This document shows positions 35,198 through 48,004 of a DNA stretch of 64,000 nt, piece after piece. The first letter of the stretch is position 1; every line of letters begins with the position of its first letter. Made by a program: the position numbers and the translations under genes. The stretch is from assembly GCF_000699445.3 (NCBI RefSeq), contig NC_067202.1:12305924-12369923 (forward strand). Direction: 5' to 3'. This DNA comes from Schistosoma haematobium (lineage: Eukaryota; Platyhelminthes; Trematoda; Strigeidida; Schistosomatidae). The notes beneath the pieces were generated by a model. That model made no database searches. It saw only the letters and a list, made by a program, of their open reading frames with translations, and had not been told where the DNA came from.

Positions 35198-35816
35198 ATC
35201 TGTTCCCCTACAATCCAATCTAATAATCATAATATTTCCAATCTTAATACAAATAACAATAAAGTGAATTTATCTTACGTAAAATCGTCCGATAATTTGC
35301 CTAATATAAACAAACAATTTGGACAACCATCACTAACCACAACCACAACAGCCGTTTCAGCTGCTGCTGTTGCAGGTGTTGAAACATTAACATCAAATCA
35401 TTTGCTCAATACACTATCACCGGATAGTCGCAATGTTCAGTATCCAAGTCTAGAAGAATTTAAACAACAGCAGCGATTGCCTGAAATGAAGCGAAATCAT
35501 GCTGATTCACTTAAGACATCTCCATATTCTCCCACTACCATTACTCCTAATTCTCTTTATGCACAGTCTCCATCTATCAAGGATGCTGTAATTAGTGGTG
35601 ATGGGACAATTGTTAGCCCTTCAAATCAACACTTTCGTTCACATTCAAATATTGGCGGTGGTCATCTTGACTCTCTTGACGGTAATACTGTCGAAGTTGT
35701 TAATAATGGTATTGCTGGTTGTGGAGATCAATCTGACAATTTGGGAAAATTCATGAAAACATCCTTGAATAATTCATTTAGTGAAAACCAAGCTAATCTT
35801 AAGTCAAAAATAAAAG
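35198..35816 (+). CDS. OATP exon 3: expanded intracellular loop between TM6 and TM7
   Basis: It encodes residues 573-778 plus one base (phase 1). The acceptor is atcatag after a T-rich tract, and the donor is AAAAG|gtaata. The frame is open from 35,198, with the first codons ATC TGT TCC, so the exon begins upstream of the GTG at 35,264. The product is low-complexity, rich in Asn, Ser, Thr and Gln, with a TTTTTAVSAAAVAGV run and no hydrophobic segment. Most OATPs have only about 50-60 residues between TM6 and TM7, so nearly the whole exon is extra loop, perhaps regulatory. I assign it by frame, phase and position because it has no recognisable domain. Confidence 0.87.
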
Positions 35817-36764
35817 GTAATAATTAAACTTGTTGTTTGTGATCATACGTAATAGTGTTTGTGTGTTTATTTGTTTCGTTTGTCTTCTAGATTTTGGTTT
35901 TTGAGTATTTTGGGGTTCACTAATGTAGATTTAGACTCTGATCAACATAATAAGCCTACTGATGCGGTCCAACTAATGATGTGGAGTTAAATGAAGTTGT
36001 GTAACTGATCAACTTACACACTCTTACATTGAAGTTCCATTACTCAATAACTCTCCAGTTTGTCCTATCCTAACCTGGTGACTGACTTATCTTAGCACAC
36101 TTGAATAACGATTAAAATCCTATCAAACTTATATTTCAGTGCAATGAGAATAAAATGGTGACATAAACAAGATGTAACCGTAATAATTAGCTTCACACCA
36201 TCAATTGACTAATCAACTTGTTTATCATCAAACTTCCATAAACAATACAATGTTCACAGGTCAGGTTTCTGAGATTAATATCACAGATAAATTCCCTTGA
36301 GATTCATTGTTTTTTTTCTTTTGTGAAAACTTTTGATTGTAATATAAAGTTGGATTGTATAAAAACGGGGATTACTAACTAAGTGGAATGAAATGTTTTC
36401 TGTTAATTTATTTTCGATATGACCTCTTCATAATAAAATCATTTCTTAAGTATTATTCAAGGGAAAAAAATTGTACTTTTTCTCATTGAATTCTCTAAAT
36501 CAACTAATTTCATAGTCAACTTTTCACTGTTATCCCTAATTAGTTTAGGGAGTATTTTAACTTTACGAGTTGATATATTGATGTTTCCTATCTTGATAAC
36601 ACATGAGGACTTTGATTGATTGTTCAGCTTGATGATATATTTACTGACTGATTCCTTTTTTAGTTGGAGTTAGAGACTTCACTAATCTTTCTCTCGTTTT
36701 TTTTTTCTGTTCAAAGCACGTTATTTTTTCAATAAATGGTCTATGATTAGTAAATTTGAATAAT

Positions 36765-36850
36765 GACTAGCAATTGAATACAGGTTGTGCGTTTCTTCCT
36801 TTTCGCGATTCATCAGCTAAACATATCTTCGTCATAGTGGTAATGTTCAT
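36765..36850 (-). repeat. Sm-alpha SINE, diverged fragment
   Basis: aatgactagcaattgaatac, then gtgcgtttcttccttttcgc and gattcatcagcta keep the layout of the reverse ribozyme. Inactive. Confidence 0.5.
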
Positions 36851-37499
36851 ATTGAAACTTCTTTTGATCGAATGACAACCTTTAAACAATTCGATCAGTA
36901 TGCATTAAACGTGATTGGTTAATTTCACTTTTTAAATATTAACAAAGAGTAGATTAAAAACTTTATAAATAAGAGTTCTATTATGTTCAAACATATATGC
37001 AAAACTAATCGAATTCTAGTAAAAATTAACCGTTCATGAATATATATTTACTAAGGGGAAATGCGAAGGCATAAGTGGTAATAATATATACGACAAAACA
37101 CTTCATTTCTTTAATACATGTAAACCTATTTGGAGATAATGTAGTCAGATAGACAGGATAGATAGATAAACATAGGCTGATAAACGTAGGTGTTCATTAG
37201 CCCGGCACGTGCAACTTTAAATGCGTTCTCAACATTTATATCGGTGAATAAACTTGAATTAAAAAAACTTAGTTTTTTCTAGATTTTCAACGCTTTCTAA
37301 TGAATAAATAACATAGGGAAGAGGAATTGACTAGACTGAACGGAATACAATCAACACGCCTAAGGTCTTAGGAAGCTTGAGGCTAGATCGTTGATAGTAG
37401 TACATTTATTTCCAACAGGATATTAATTCGAGTTCGAAGTAGTCAAAGTTTTCCATTGCAGACAAAACCTAATGGTCAAAGACCTCACGTTTAGAGCAA

Positions 37500-37645
37500 A
37501 TCAATTGCAATTCGCTGTTAGTTCGGAAGACCCTGTTGGAGTTATCAGTACTCACTTTTTAGAAGTTCCATACTAGGACGAAACAGTTGTTTAGTTATCA
37601 TTACTTATTATTAACCGGTTCATGATGTAAACTGTGATATAGTAC
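37500..37645 (+). repeat. Hammerhead-SINE family 2 variant, diverged
   Basis: agttccatactaggacgaaa then cagttgtttag shows the stem II/GAAAC side with the first core strand lost. The end ttaaccggttcatgatgtaa is the variant 3' end also at 40,915 and 55,040. Confidence 0.5.
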
Positions 37646-39194
37646 TTACACCAGATCTCATGTTCTATAATTTAAATGGATTTCTCTGCATAAGACTCAC
37701 ATCCGCACCAAGTACTTGAACAAATTGGATTTATTCTTATTTCAAATGTTTTTATCGTCAGTTTAAACTTTTAACAAACAAATTCAGTACTCGGTGGCGT
37801 AACATTTTGAACTGACGAAATCAGAAAGAAGCTTTTCGCAATAAGTGTTTGCGACACCTTAAACAATTAACTTAGAATTAATGTATAGTTTAATATGGAC
37901 AGTTTCACTTTACATACTCTGGCCGATCGTGATCAGATTGATGGAAAAAAACGTTCGGTTATTAGTAGTTGGAATCGATAACCAATACGTCTTTTACTTA
38001 GTTTTATGCGAATTGGTGTTTATCGCCAAACATGGGACGCCTACTATGTTGAATAACTAATTTTCTCCATTGTGCGGTATTACTCTAATAACGACTGACA
38101 GCTTATAAGAATCAGATGTTTACATCAATTGCTCATTAAGTGGTGACTAATACCGTATTGCCTAGTCCGTCGCTCTGACCGACATCTATCAACCAGGAGG
38201 TCAATGACTACTTGAATGTCTAGGTAATGACATCTTTGATTACGTAATATTCAATGGTGTAGGTGTGAATCCAATAGGCGATATCATCAGTTTCATCTAG
38301 ACTGCATATACATTATGTTAATGGGCGCCGACAGGCATGAAATCCGTATTTAAAATTTTCAGTAAATTTCGATTTCTTAACTTCAGAGATAAAGTTTACT
38401 GTCGTGTTTTATCAATAAGCCTAACTGACCACATTCCAAAAGTAATCATTCGAATTCGACTAATGTCGGCAAGATGAACAAATAAAATATTACTCGCAAT
38501 TGTTTCAATGATTTTCATCTTTTGTGATAACTGGAGATGGTATGTTTTGAAATCTGTTGATTTGTTATGACTCGAGATACTTATCGATATCACACGCTAT
38601 ATCGTCGGTAGGACCGTTGACCTGTGTTCACGAATTTACACACCGACTAATGTACCACAATCAAGGCCTTAACGTTTATTGGTCCTCTAGTCTCTTGTCA
38701 CCAAGTAGCCAATTAGAAGATGCACATAGGAAGATGATCATTTCTTTATTGTACCCAAGTAAACTAGACTCAATATCTATACAATAATATACTTGAAATG
38801 CGTGATAACATAGCACATCAAATAAGAAATCACGCTCTGAATGCAATCATACCATAAGTAGTAGAGGGTGGAGCAAACAGTACAAAATTAATTTGCAATA
38901 ATTAGGGATTAATAATACGTATAATAACAGTCGACAGGTAAATTAAAGGCCTACAATAAGGGTAATGCAGAAATGCAACCATACACTTACCTATCAGTTA
39001 TACAAATAAGATGGTATAGATATTATTAATTCGTAGAACAGTTCTGGAACTTACAACTTCTTCAATATTCATCCCATTATAACGAGAGATAATTTTTGTG
39101 TGGGTTCGATATCCCGTTTACGATGTTGTAATTGTTTCATCTGTGCTTCGTACTATAATCGTCTTTTTTTCTCCATATTTCTTTTCAATTTCAG

Positions 39195-39359
39195 CTTCAT
39201 ATCATATCGTACGTCGTGTACTAACTAATCCTGTCTGGTTAGGTGTAACATTGAGTACTGTTGTGGAACAATCGATTGTTGCTGCGTTTTTAGCATTTGC
39301 TGCAAAATACATTCAAATTTTATTTCATATACCAGCTTATTTGGCTAGTATTCATACTG
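39195..39359 (+). CDS. OATP exon 4: TM7
   Basis: It encodes residues 779-833, phase 1 at both ends. The acceptor is ttttcaatttcag and the donor is ACTG|gtaagt. VRRVLTNPVWLGVTL enters TM7 (about 792-815) as in other OATPs (RRxLTNPxF). The exon then runs AAFLAFAAKYIQ and ends at SIHT before the next Gly, matching the family's loop between TM7 and TM8. Reading past the donor gives a short hydrophobic tail and a stop, which is an artefact. Confidence 0.95.
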
Positions 39360-39619
39360 GTAAGTTTCTTTTATTATTTTTTTTGGATAAAATTATAGCC
39401 ATTTCTATTTTGTACTACTGTTTATTGTTGAAATTTATAATTAACTAGATTAATAGATTATGTATTGATTTTTACACTGATAGCTATCAAGTTCAAATCT
39501 CAGTGTCATTACCAACACACCTAAGATCCAAAGTACATCCTGAAATTGATGAAACATAAGTTCCAGATGCATTCCTTTTGTACATACGATCCAACTTTAC
39601 AAAGATTATTGTTTTTATT

Positions 39620-39815
39620 GTGTAGAATAAATGGATCGTGACTGGCGTTGTAATCCAGAACGTGTAATTTTATCATATTTAGGACTAGTTAGCTAGAATT
39701 ACCTGCATTTTAGTGTGGATGTTTACACATAGACTCGAATCCAATACCTTTTATCTCAGATGCTCAACGAAATATCCATTGTTTTACTGAATGCCGATAG
39801 CCATTCACTCATGGT
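39620..39815 (-). repeat. Sm-alpha SINE, diverged reverse copy
   Basis: aatggatcgtgactggcgtt, aggactagttagctag and tagactcgaatccaatacc follow the unit's order. The ribozyme core is broken. Confidence 0.6.
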
Positions 39816-40754
39816 ACGGGTACGATGTTTATGTTATTATTATAAAGAGCTTAAATTATCTTAATTTTCGATGCTGTATTTGAGTTACGGTTTGAAAATC
39901 AACACGGAGATATGACAAATTGATCCAACTGACGAGCCCTGACTATGACAAAACTTGTATCTTGTATCCTACAGGTGGACAAAGGTAATCTGTTCCATAC
40001 AAATTGTGACGAAAATATCTATACCAGGGCCTTCTTCACAAGGCACAGATATACCAACAAAGATTGATCAAAATTCAGTCCTAAATATCATGCAAACTTT
40101 TCAAAATAATTACATTTTACTGTTAATAAAAGTGCAAGCAGAAGAGTAATTATAAAGATGGCGAGTGAAAAACAGTGCGTATAAAAAAGACACACGTTAA
40201 TAAGGGTGACTGTCAATAAGGCTCATATTAATAAAGCTCAGCATTGAAAGGGGTAATAACATTTTCACCGGCGTGAAATATATTTGATTTACCCTCCTTC
40301 CCTATACCTCACGATCAACTAAAACCGTATTTTCCGTATTTCAGCAAATACTGTAATTTTTCGAATTCCGTAACAAATTGTTATTGTTGTTACTATAGTC
40401 ATGTCAATTTCGAACAGCTAAGATATAATCTATTCCCAATTAATGCGCACCTTTCTGATGATCACCTTTATTAGAGTGCACACCTTTCACTTGCTCTATT
40501 AAATGGATGCCCTTCATATGTTGTACCCTTATCGTCGTCCTTTTATACTTAAAAAATTAAATCTTTTGTGTGAACTAATCATGAGAGAAAAATAAATGAA
40601 GTCAGCCAACTTAAAAGTTAAGTAAATCACTGTTAATAAAGGGCTTTTATGAAGATTTTTGTAGCCCATTGGTTTCACATCATCAAAATGATCTTAGCTA
40701 AAGACCTAGAAATAATAAACAATATCACGAACTGATTTAAGCTAGACAATATAA

Positions 40755-40945
40755 ACTAATAGATGCCAGCTCAATTATCTAGAGGTTGAGTGTTTGCACC
40801 ATGAACCGAATATTTTGGTTTAAATCTCCCATGGGGTTGTTGCTACTAACTGTTGTGAAGTTTTAGACTACGACAAAACATTTCATTGCTTTCTGGTTTT
40901 CAAAAGCTGTTTAACTAAGATCAGTTCGTGATGTAATTTGTTATT
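40755..40945 (+). repeat. Hammerhead-SINE family 2 variant, diverged
   Basis: tagaggttgagtgtttgcac, a B-box relic (tggtttaaatctccc), tactacgacaaaacatttca and tttctggttttcaaaagctg, ending atcagttcgtgatgtaa. Confidence 0.5.
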
Positions 40946-42147
40946 ATCATCTTAGTGTATTTACTATTATTAGTTATTCTTGCTCGCTCCAAAAAACATT
41001 GGTTATTAAGTGGTTATCTCTTCATCGTTTAGAAAACTCTTTTTAATAGTCTCTTCATTTTTAACCATTTAATGTGAATGAACTTAGATTCTTCCAGTAT
41101 AACGACAAGTGAAAAACTGTTATTTTGTAAAGTATCTCGTATTACTGTTGGGTATTCGTTTGGCTATTAACTCGACAGTATGAATACCATCAGGCTTTAC
41201 AATCTTTTCTCTTGTAACATAGATAAAGGGATCTGGGGCAACCTAAGTAGACGAAAACCAGTACTGTTGAATACATTCCGGCTCCTGCAATACTTGGGTG
41301 GGGTATGTTCGCGGTCTCTTCAGTTAATTTAATCGAAATGCTGAAAGCCCTCTCTCATTTCATCATCTTTTCTCCCTATATGAATTAAAGATACACGATT
41401 AATCCTTCAAAGAGACTCTCAAACACAAATATTTCAATCATGTAGTACCATAGAGTGAATTGTTCTGCAATTTACTCACTCTGGTATTTCTATATTCCCA
41501 TAATGCTATACACGACTTGAATTGACAAATAATGAGGGAGCTTTCTATAAGTGTGCTAAAAATTCATTGACTATAAAACCACTTAAGTAAAGTCAATAAT
41601 TCGTAATTTCCATACTTCCTATTATAAAACGATACGTCGTCTCAGATCAATCATAAATCGTCATCTCACCTTCGAAAACTGTGGATACTGTGTATTGAGT
41701 TTTCTTTTTGAAATATTTCAGATAGCTATTTGTATGATCTACCAAATATGGGGTCTTTCCCTCTCTTGACCTGTATTTATTATTGATGTATATAGTGAAG
41801 TGTTATTTACGGGAACTCTGTTTGTTACTTGTTTATGGCAAGGACAAAACCTTTACTAAGAACAAAATCAACTATTTGATGAAAATAAGCTCTACACAGT
41901 ACTTTTCAGGAATGACTATCCTTCAGTTTTCATTGAAATGAATCCTAAGTCAAGACGATAGGCTAAGTAGACACCAACGTATAAGCAACTTAAAGCACTT
42001 TCAATGAAGTATTTTAACAGAGGTTCTAAAATCCGACATTTGAGATCTCTCTGTAAAAGAATAATTCTGCTATACTTTTAATAGTCTACACTAGTAGACA
42101 TCAGATTTGAAAAAATTTCTTCGATAATCTATTGATTTGAGCTGCTT

Positions 42148-42148
42148 C

Positions 42149-42187
<39 letters not shown>
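42148..42187. repeat. TA microsatellite
   Basis: About 40 bp of TA dinucleotides directly abutting the inverted SINE-like copy at 42,188. Confidence 0.95.
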
Positions 42188-42190
<3 letters not shown>

Positions 42191-42600
42191 CGGGGACCAC
42201 ACTCCGGCCCTTTGGCCTAGACGTCTAATCCATAAGGCTGTGGAGCAACATTAGGAGATACAGTCCCATGGCAACTAGTGACCGACAATAGGTTCATATG
42301 CCATTTGTTCCCTAAGGGTCCTTGAGCCCATGTGCATAATTGGTTTGGAATTAGGGTTTTCCAACTCCATTAAGTGGATCATCATATCCACTAAATCGAT
42401 TAAAGCGAAGGACATTCGTTTTTCGTCCTCTCAATTTCATAAACACCACCGCTACGAGAAGGCAGTGAATAGGACTTCCTTGTCAGTGGTTGTATGCACT
42501 TGGCCATGTGAGAGCCTTTGGAGAGCAAGAGCGGACCCTCTTCACCCTGCGTTCGTACCAAGGCATTTGGGGTCAAACAAATCAGCTTTAATGCATAGAG
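42188..42600 (-). repeat. SINE-like element, reverse copy lacking its 3' tail
   Basis: Reverse complement of the unit at 51,230-51,600: cgaaaaacgaatgtccttcg-type block, aatggcatatgaacctattg and accaccgctacgagaaggca. The left edge stops in the TA repeat, so the element's tgtggcgcat tail is missing. Confidence 0.75.
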
Positions 42601-42687
42601 GACAGATCAGAAATGATTTATAATTCCTTTGAAAACTTAAATTATGATTACTACTTAACACTTGTAATAATTTACAAAATATAGCTA

Positions 42688-44177
42688 ACTCATTGTTTCG
42701 TTCTGGTCGAGGATGTACTGATCATATCTTCACCCTCCGCCAAATGTTAGAACACCGCCATACTTATCACAGGTCAACAATCGTAGTGTTTCTTGACACC
42801 AGGGCTGCCTTCGATTCGTTGGATAGGTCTGTTCTCTGGGATTGTCTGTTGAAGAAGGGTGTGCCTGAGAAGTTTATTAACATCCTAAAAGCCCTATATA
42901 AAAACACCTCAGGCAGAGTGGGGGCATACAACCACCTCTCTCCATTGTTCCATTCGAGCAGTGGGGTTAGACAGGGTTGCCCAATCTCACCATTCCTCTT
43001 CAACTTTGCCATCGATGACATTCTAGAAACAGCTCTGATGGATGTAAGTAATAGTGGTGTGGATCTGTTGCCTGGAGAAAGACTTCTCGACCTTGAGTAT
43101 GCGGACGATATTGTCTTACAGTGTGATAATGCCCAAGGCATGCAATACACACTTAATCAGTTGGCAATCAGTGTCCGTAAGTATGGGTATGTGCTTTGCA
43201 CCTTCGAAGTGCAAAGTACTACAAGACTGGCAGGATTCTAATCCTGTACTCACCCTGGATGGTGAGCAGATAGACGTAGTCGAGAAGTTCGTGTATCTGG
43301 GTAGCTGCATAAGTGCTGGTGGTGGGGTGAGTGATGAGATCAATGCACGTATAGTGAAAGCCAGAGCGGCTTATGCCAATCTGGGCCATCTTTGGCGCCT
43401 TCGTGGTGTTAGTCTGGCTGTAAAAGGTCGGATCTACAACGCATCGGTGAGAGCAGTTCTGCTCTATGCTTGTGAAACCTGGCCTCTCCGAGTTCAGGAT
43501 GTTAGACGACTCTCTGTGTTCGATCATCGTTGTCTCCGAAGGATTGCTGACATCCAGTGGCAACACCATGTTAGTAATGCAGAGGTTCGACATCGTGTGT
43601 TCGGGCACAGAGACGGTAATGTGATCGGTGTCACCATCTTGAAACACCGACTTCGGTGGCTTGGACATGTTCTCCGAATGTCGTCCCAGAGAATTCCACG
43701 TCGTGCATTATTTGCCGACTCTGGGACTAGTTGGAGAAAGCGGAGAGGTGGTCAGTGTATGACATGGTGTCGTGGTATAAAAGAAATCTGCAAAGGGCTG
43801 GCTTGTGTCGGTCCTTCACGACTCCCTGGTTGTGGTCCGAGAGATGGTGCTACACAGTGGCTAGAGACGTTATCAGATATGGCTCAGAATAGAAGCCAGT
43901 GGCGATCCTGCTGTAACCTTCTTTTACTTTCTTCGTAAGAAGTGGTTGTATCTGCCTTAATTGAAAGATTTCTTCTGATTGTACCTTCCCGTTCCACCAT
44001 TATTACTATTATTGTTATTACAATACCCCACACCAATCTCTTCCTTATTGTTCACTTTTTTTTTACACTCCTTACCTTGTTTTCCTTCTCTTTAAATTCT
44101 CATTGTTTTGTGTGGCGCATATATATTTGGCGCTCTCTTGTACCAATATTTATGTGTCCAAATAAATAAATAAATAA
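42688..44177 (+). mobile_element. RTE/SR2-like LINE with RT domain, 5'-truncated, one frameshift
   Basis: The RT frame (42,693 to about 43,185) shows FRSGRGCTDHIFTLRQ, the first catalytic block FLDTRAAFDSL, GVRQGCPISPFLFNFAIDD and YADD with both Asp kept. A shift near 43,185-43,205 moves the reading to a second frame that runs to 43,936 with VYLGS, LLYACETWPL, RWLGHVLRM and DMAQNRSQWR. The 3' UTR ends tgtggcgcatatatatttgg...ataaataaataaata at 44,177. The endonuclease is absent. One shift and no internal stops suggest recent decay. Confidence 0.88.
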
Positions 44178-44834
44178 CTCATTGTTCAGTTGTTATACCA
44201 TTACTTTTCATAATTCTATTCCATTTGGAGAGATATTTTAATAGATAGATACACAGATAGATATACAAACACGTAACTTACTTGGAAACTCCTTATCTCT
44301 ACATTTCTATTGATAAGATGCTTCTGACGTAACCCGTTTGTCTAGTATATATGTGCGTGTGTGTGTTCGTGTGTATCATATGTTTAAGCTTGTGTTAACA
44401 ATAATAATGCTACTTTTTTTTCTTACAATAACCATTCTTTTGTGTTGTTGTCATTGTCATCATCATTTCGGATTATTTGTAGGGTTTATTATTACTCTAT
44501 AAAAGAAATGATAGATCAATCATGTATGCGTTATCATATCTAGTTCTCAAAACATACATATGAATGAATTTCTGTAAAGAGAGAACAAATTAATTAACTC
44601 CTTTGAATTTAGGTTTTATCTGATTTAATCAACACCTCAAGTCTTCTTTAAAACACTATCATTACTATTATTATTATCACTGAATTATACCATTAAATAG
44701 GACTATAGGTACACAATAGAAAATCTTGATAAAGTTAATGCGTTAAAAAAGTATACCCTAAACAAAATGAGTGAGAACAATATCGTGGAGAAATTAAAAA
44801 AAGGTGAGAACATACAGTCAAATAAAATAAATCA

Positions 44835-44990
44835 AGTGTTCTAGTAGTTAAGCGGTTGTACGCGACGTCGAATGTCCTAGATTCAATCCTTTGCTTCGTA
44901 GTTGTAGACAAGCACTACTGAGGAGCCCCACAGTTAGACAAAACAGTTTTTTAAAGCTTCCTCATTTACGGTGTTAGTCACATAGTATTA
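44835..44990 (+). repeat. Hammerhead-SINE family 2 variant, forward
   Basis: gttctagtagttaagcggtt (A-box side), tagattcaatccttt (B-box relic) and gcactactgaggagccccac, then agacaaaacag. Core ctgagga is kept, while GAAAC is changed. Confidence 0.6.
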
Positions 44991-45014
44991 ATGTTCGGGG
45001 TTTGTGATGATTGT

Positions 45015-45200
45015 CGGATTTTATAGTTTACATCATAAACTGATCTTCGTTAAACAGTAGCCGAAAAAAAAGGAAGCACTTAACATCTATCCCATTCTAG
45101 GATGGAGGTTTGCATCTACGACCCTACTGCAGATTGTACCATTAACTTACAAGTCTCAGCGCGAAAATCGCACCTTTGAATTACTGGGTCAGCATCTAGT
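45015..45200 (-). repeat. Hammerhead-SINE family 2 variant, reverse
   Basis: gtttacatcataaactgatc at the left is the variant end, aggaagcacttaacatctat follows, and the right side is a diverged tRNA-like part. With 44,835-44,990 it forms a tail-to-tail pair. Confidence 0.5.
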
Positions 45201-45594
45201 TGTTTACATTTTTGCCTGTAATCTATTTGCAATATTATACAAACATTGGTATTTTCATTCTATGTTATTACTAATAATTGTTTTTGCTAATTATAAAGAC
45301 TAAACTCTCCTCCCTTACTGTATATTTATAAATAATAAATATACATTTCTGTTTGTAACATGAATGAATCTATATCTATTCTGATAAATTAATATTAATT
45401 ACCTGTCAAATCATTTGGCGATTCATTCAATTAAGGAATTTCTAATGTATTAATTTTAAAAGCTAGAAAATCATACATTTTTAATTTAAAGCCTATAGAC
45501 AATTCGTATGTGTGTATGTGTGTGGTTATTAACGAGTTATTTAGGTAATCATAATTAGTATAAAACCTAGCGTATATATATGTTCATCGATATA

Positions 45595-45660
45595 AGTTGC
45601 TACACCACATCAGCACTGCGAGATACCAGAGCAGTAAAAGTAGCAACAGCTATATTAGTG
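45595..45660 (-). repeat. Possible RTE-like LINE tail, reverse
   Basis: Reverse of gcagtgctgatgtggtgtag resembles the gctaatgtggtgtggcaac tail. Short and diverged. Confidence 0.35.
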
Positions 45661-46094
45661 GTAGTTATAGAAAAGATTAGATGCGGGCAACTTGATCCAA
45701 AAATAAACATAAATTTGTGGATAGTATAAAATTATTTCAAAACTCTAGGTTTAAGAGAAGACGAAGAGTAAATATGCATGTGTCATTTTAAGCTTATGTC
45801 ACTTTAAATCTACAACTACCGGTTACAATAACCAAGCGAACTCAAACTACATAATCTGCATTTACATTCATACGTCTCACTTCAACAGTCAATAACCTCA
45901 TGGACTGATGCCCTATTCTTGTTTAATCACCTCTAATCTTTTTCCAACCTAATTCTATGTCAGCTATCATTACTTGTCAATATGTGTCTAGGTTGTTCTT
46001 TTTTAATGTATTATTTGAATAATAGGTGGCAATAAAATTAGTTTCGAACAATTATTCATTTCCTTTTCCCATCTACTCCTATCTTTCTCCTATT

Positions 46095-46435
46095 TATTTT
46101 AACATCCACCTACTGTGTTTAAAGTAGAATTTATTCTTCAGTATATTCGAGATGTGACATTGGCTCTAAATAGGTGTCCACGGCACAAATATATATATTC
46201 TTTGTCTTCCTTTAAATTGTATTATCCTTTTGATACTAATGATTTATTCTTTGTTCTCGTATCATGTTATCCATGCTTAATCCTTATTACTACTGATATT
46301 ATTACTAATTCTGCTACTGTGACCTTTGTTTTGATAATTTCACGCTAGTGTATTGACACAGTCATATCAACATAAATGGATACGTATATGTGCCAGGTTT
46401 TACGTTGTGTATCACTGACTGATCAGTTATTTGTG
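46095..46435 (+). repeat. RTE-like LINE 3' UTR, diverged
   Basis: The end of this stretch, gatacgtatatgtgccaggt then tttacgttgtgtatcactga, matches the LINE tail (gtacctgg-tctacgttgta-ctgactg). The upstream part is poorly conserved. Confidence 0.5.
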
Positions 46436-46614
46436 TGCTACGAGGTTTATTAGTAGTATATATGATAGAATTAATACTTTGTATGAACTAAACACTGTTT
46501 AGCTTTGTTCCGAATTTTCATTGATTTTCTGCATTGAAATTTAAGACGACTTGATTTTATAAATATTATTCATATAATCCGATAAATTTGATTAGTCTCC
46601 TGATTTAGGTTCAT

Positions 46615-46745
46615 TTGTATTGATTGTTTGATTCCCGGAGTGAATATAAACTATGCGATCCAGGTATGTCTATATGACAAGTCTCAAATAGAATGAAATG
46701 CACGTCCTGGATTTCACTGTTAGCCATGACCCATCTATATCTATA
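46615..46745 (+). repeat. Sm-alpha SINE, diverged forward copy
   Basis: tgattcccggagtgaatata, tatgacaagtctcaaataga and atgaaatgcacgtcctggat, then ttagccatgacccatc. The ribozyme core is altered. Confidence 0.65.
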
Positions 46746-48004
46746 GATGTAGATTGTAGCTAATAGTATTCTATTTAGTCACTTGTTTCAATCTCAGATC
46801 AAATGAAACAGAATAAAGCTATTCAGTAATTAAATCAGCCTTAATAAACAATCCCATTTAAGATTTTTTCTCAGCTTCAGTTATTGAATTCTTTTCAGTA
46901 ATTAAATAAATAGCCGTAAATCTTATAAAACGATGGAACTATCATTGTCTTACGGTTTAATTATTAACCATAACGACTAAGCTATGCTGTACAAAAACAT
47001 ACTCTTTTCATGGTCCTATCATTCAATGCAAGTCTATTAAATAAATAATTAATCCCAATTGATAGGTCTGTTTAAAATATGGAGGCAAAACTAAAAAGGT
47101 CATATTATATTGATTAATTAAAACACCAAATGTTTGTTTGAATGTTTAGAGATTAAATCACTAAATAAATGTACATTCAGCTTTTAGTTTTAAAATGTTC
47201 AATAATCTCAGCTGATGAATTTGAAGTAAATCTAATGTTTCGCTTGGCAATCTAGTTCAATCTTTTTTAAGGAAATATAATCAAACAGTAGAATAACATA
47301 ATGGTAGATTTTAGATCGTTAGATTTCTATTGAGAACTTGGAAGAGTTCATTGACAATATATGCTGAAGCCAGCAGAATGCTAGAAACATCTTGTTCGAT
47401 TATGTGTTACAATTTGATTGTATTATTACTTGCTTTGTTACTAAGTTTAGTGCATTTCTAGAAACCTATAGGTTTGTAAAACTATAAGTAAGCTCTTTTT
47501 CTGTACGTAAATTAATCTTGTAACAAAGCTTTAATTGCTTTTCCCCACTATTCGACGCTCAGGTCTAGAAGTAATTAAAGAATTTAGGATTTGGCTTAAA
47601 AGTCAGTAGTATCAAGTTTTGGATTAACCTATATAGATGTATCAATTTCTGTGATATCTGTAAATAAGGTCGACTATCTGTAAAGATGAACAGTAAGGGG
47701 AAGTTAAAAATTCTTAAGGTTACTAAATATGTTTAATTTTCACTTTGTCCCTTTACCTCTATGATAAAATAAAAAAATGTAGTTTTTTAGATGTTATATG
47801 AACAGCGTACTTTCAATAAATACGGTAATTTTTCTAAGTTGTCTACAAATCACTACTTTTATTAACTTAATTATGTTATCTCACATTTCTATTTCAAACA
47901 GTCAAACAAGAATCTAGATAGCTTGTTTAATAACTACTATGAAGTTCTATAATAGGGAAGTTTAAACAGTGTATCTCATCTTTTTAATTGTTGCCCCCAA
48001 ACGC

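Larger units (their letters stand above)
35817..39194 (+). other. OATP intron 3 (3.4 kb)
   Basis: From gtaata to tttcag. It holds a diverged Sm-alpha fragment and a third-type hammerhead-SINE copy. 35,830-36,760 and 37,650-39,190 show nothing I can name. Confidence 0.88.

Noticed and set aside
43219..43668. 149-codon minus-strand frame in the LINE
   Set aside because: Antisense shadow of the RT C-terminal frame.
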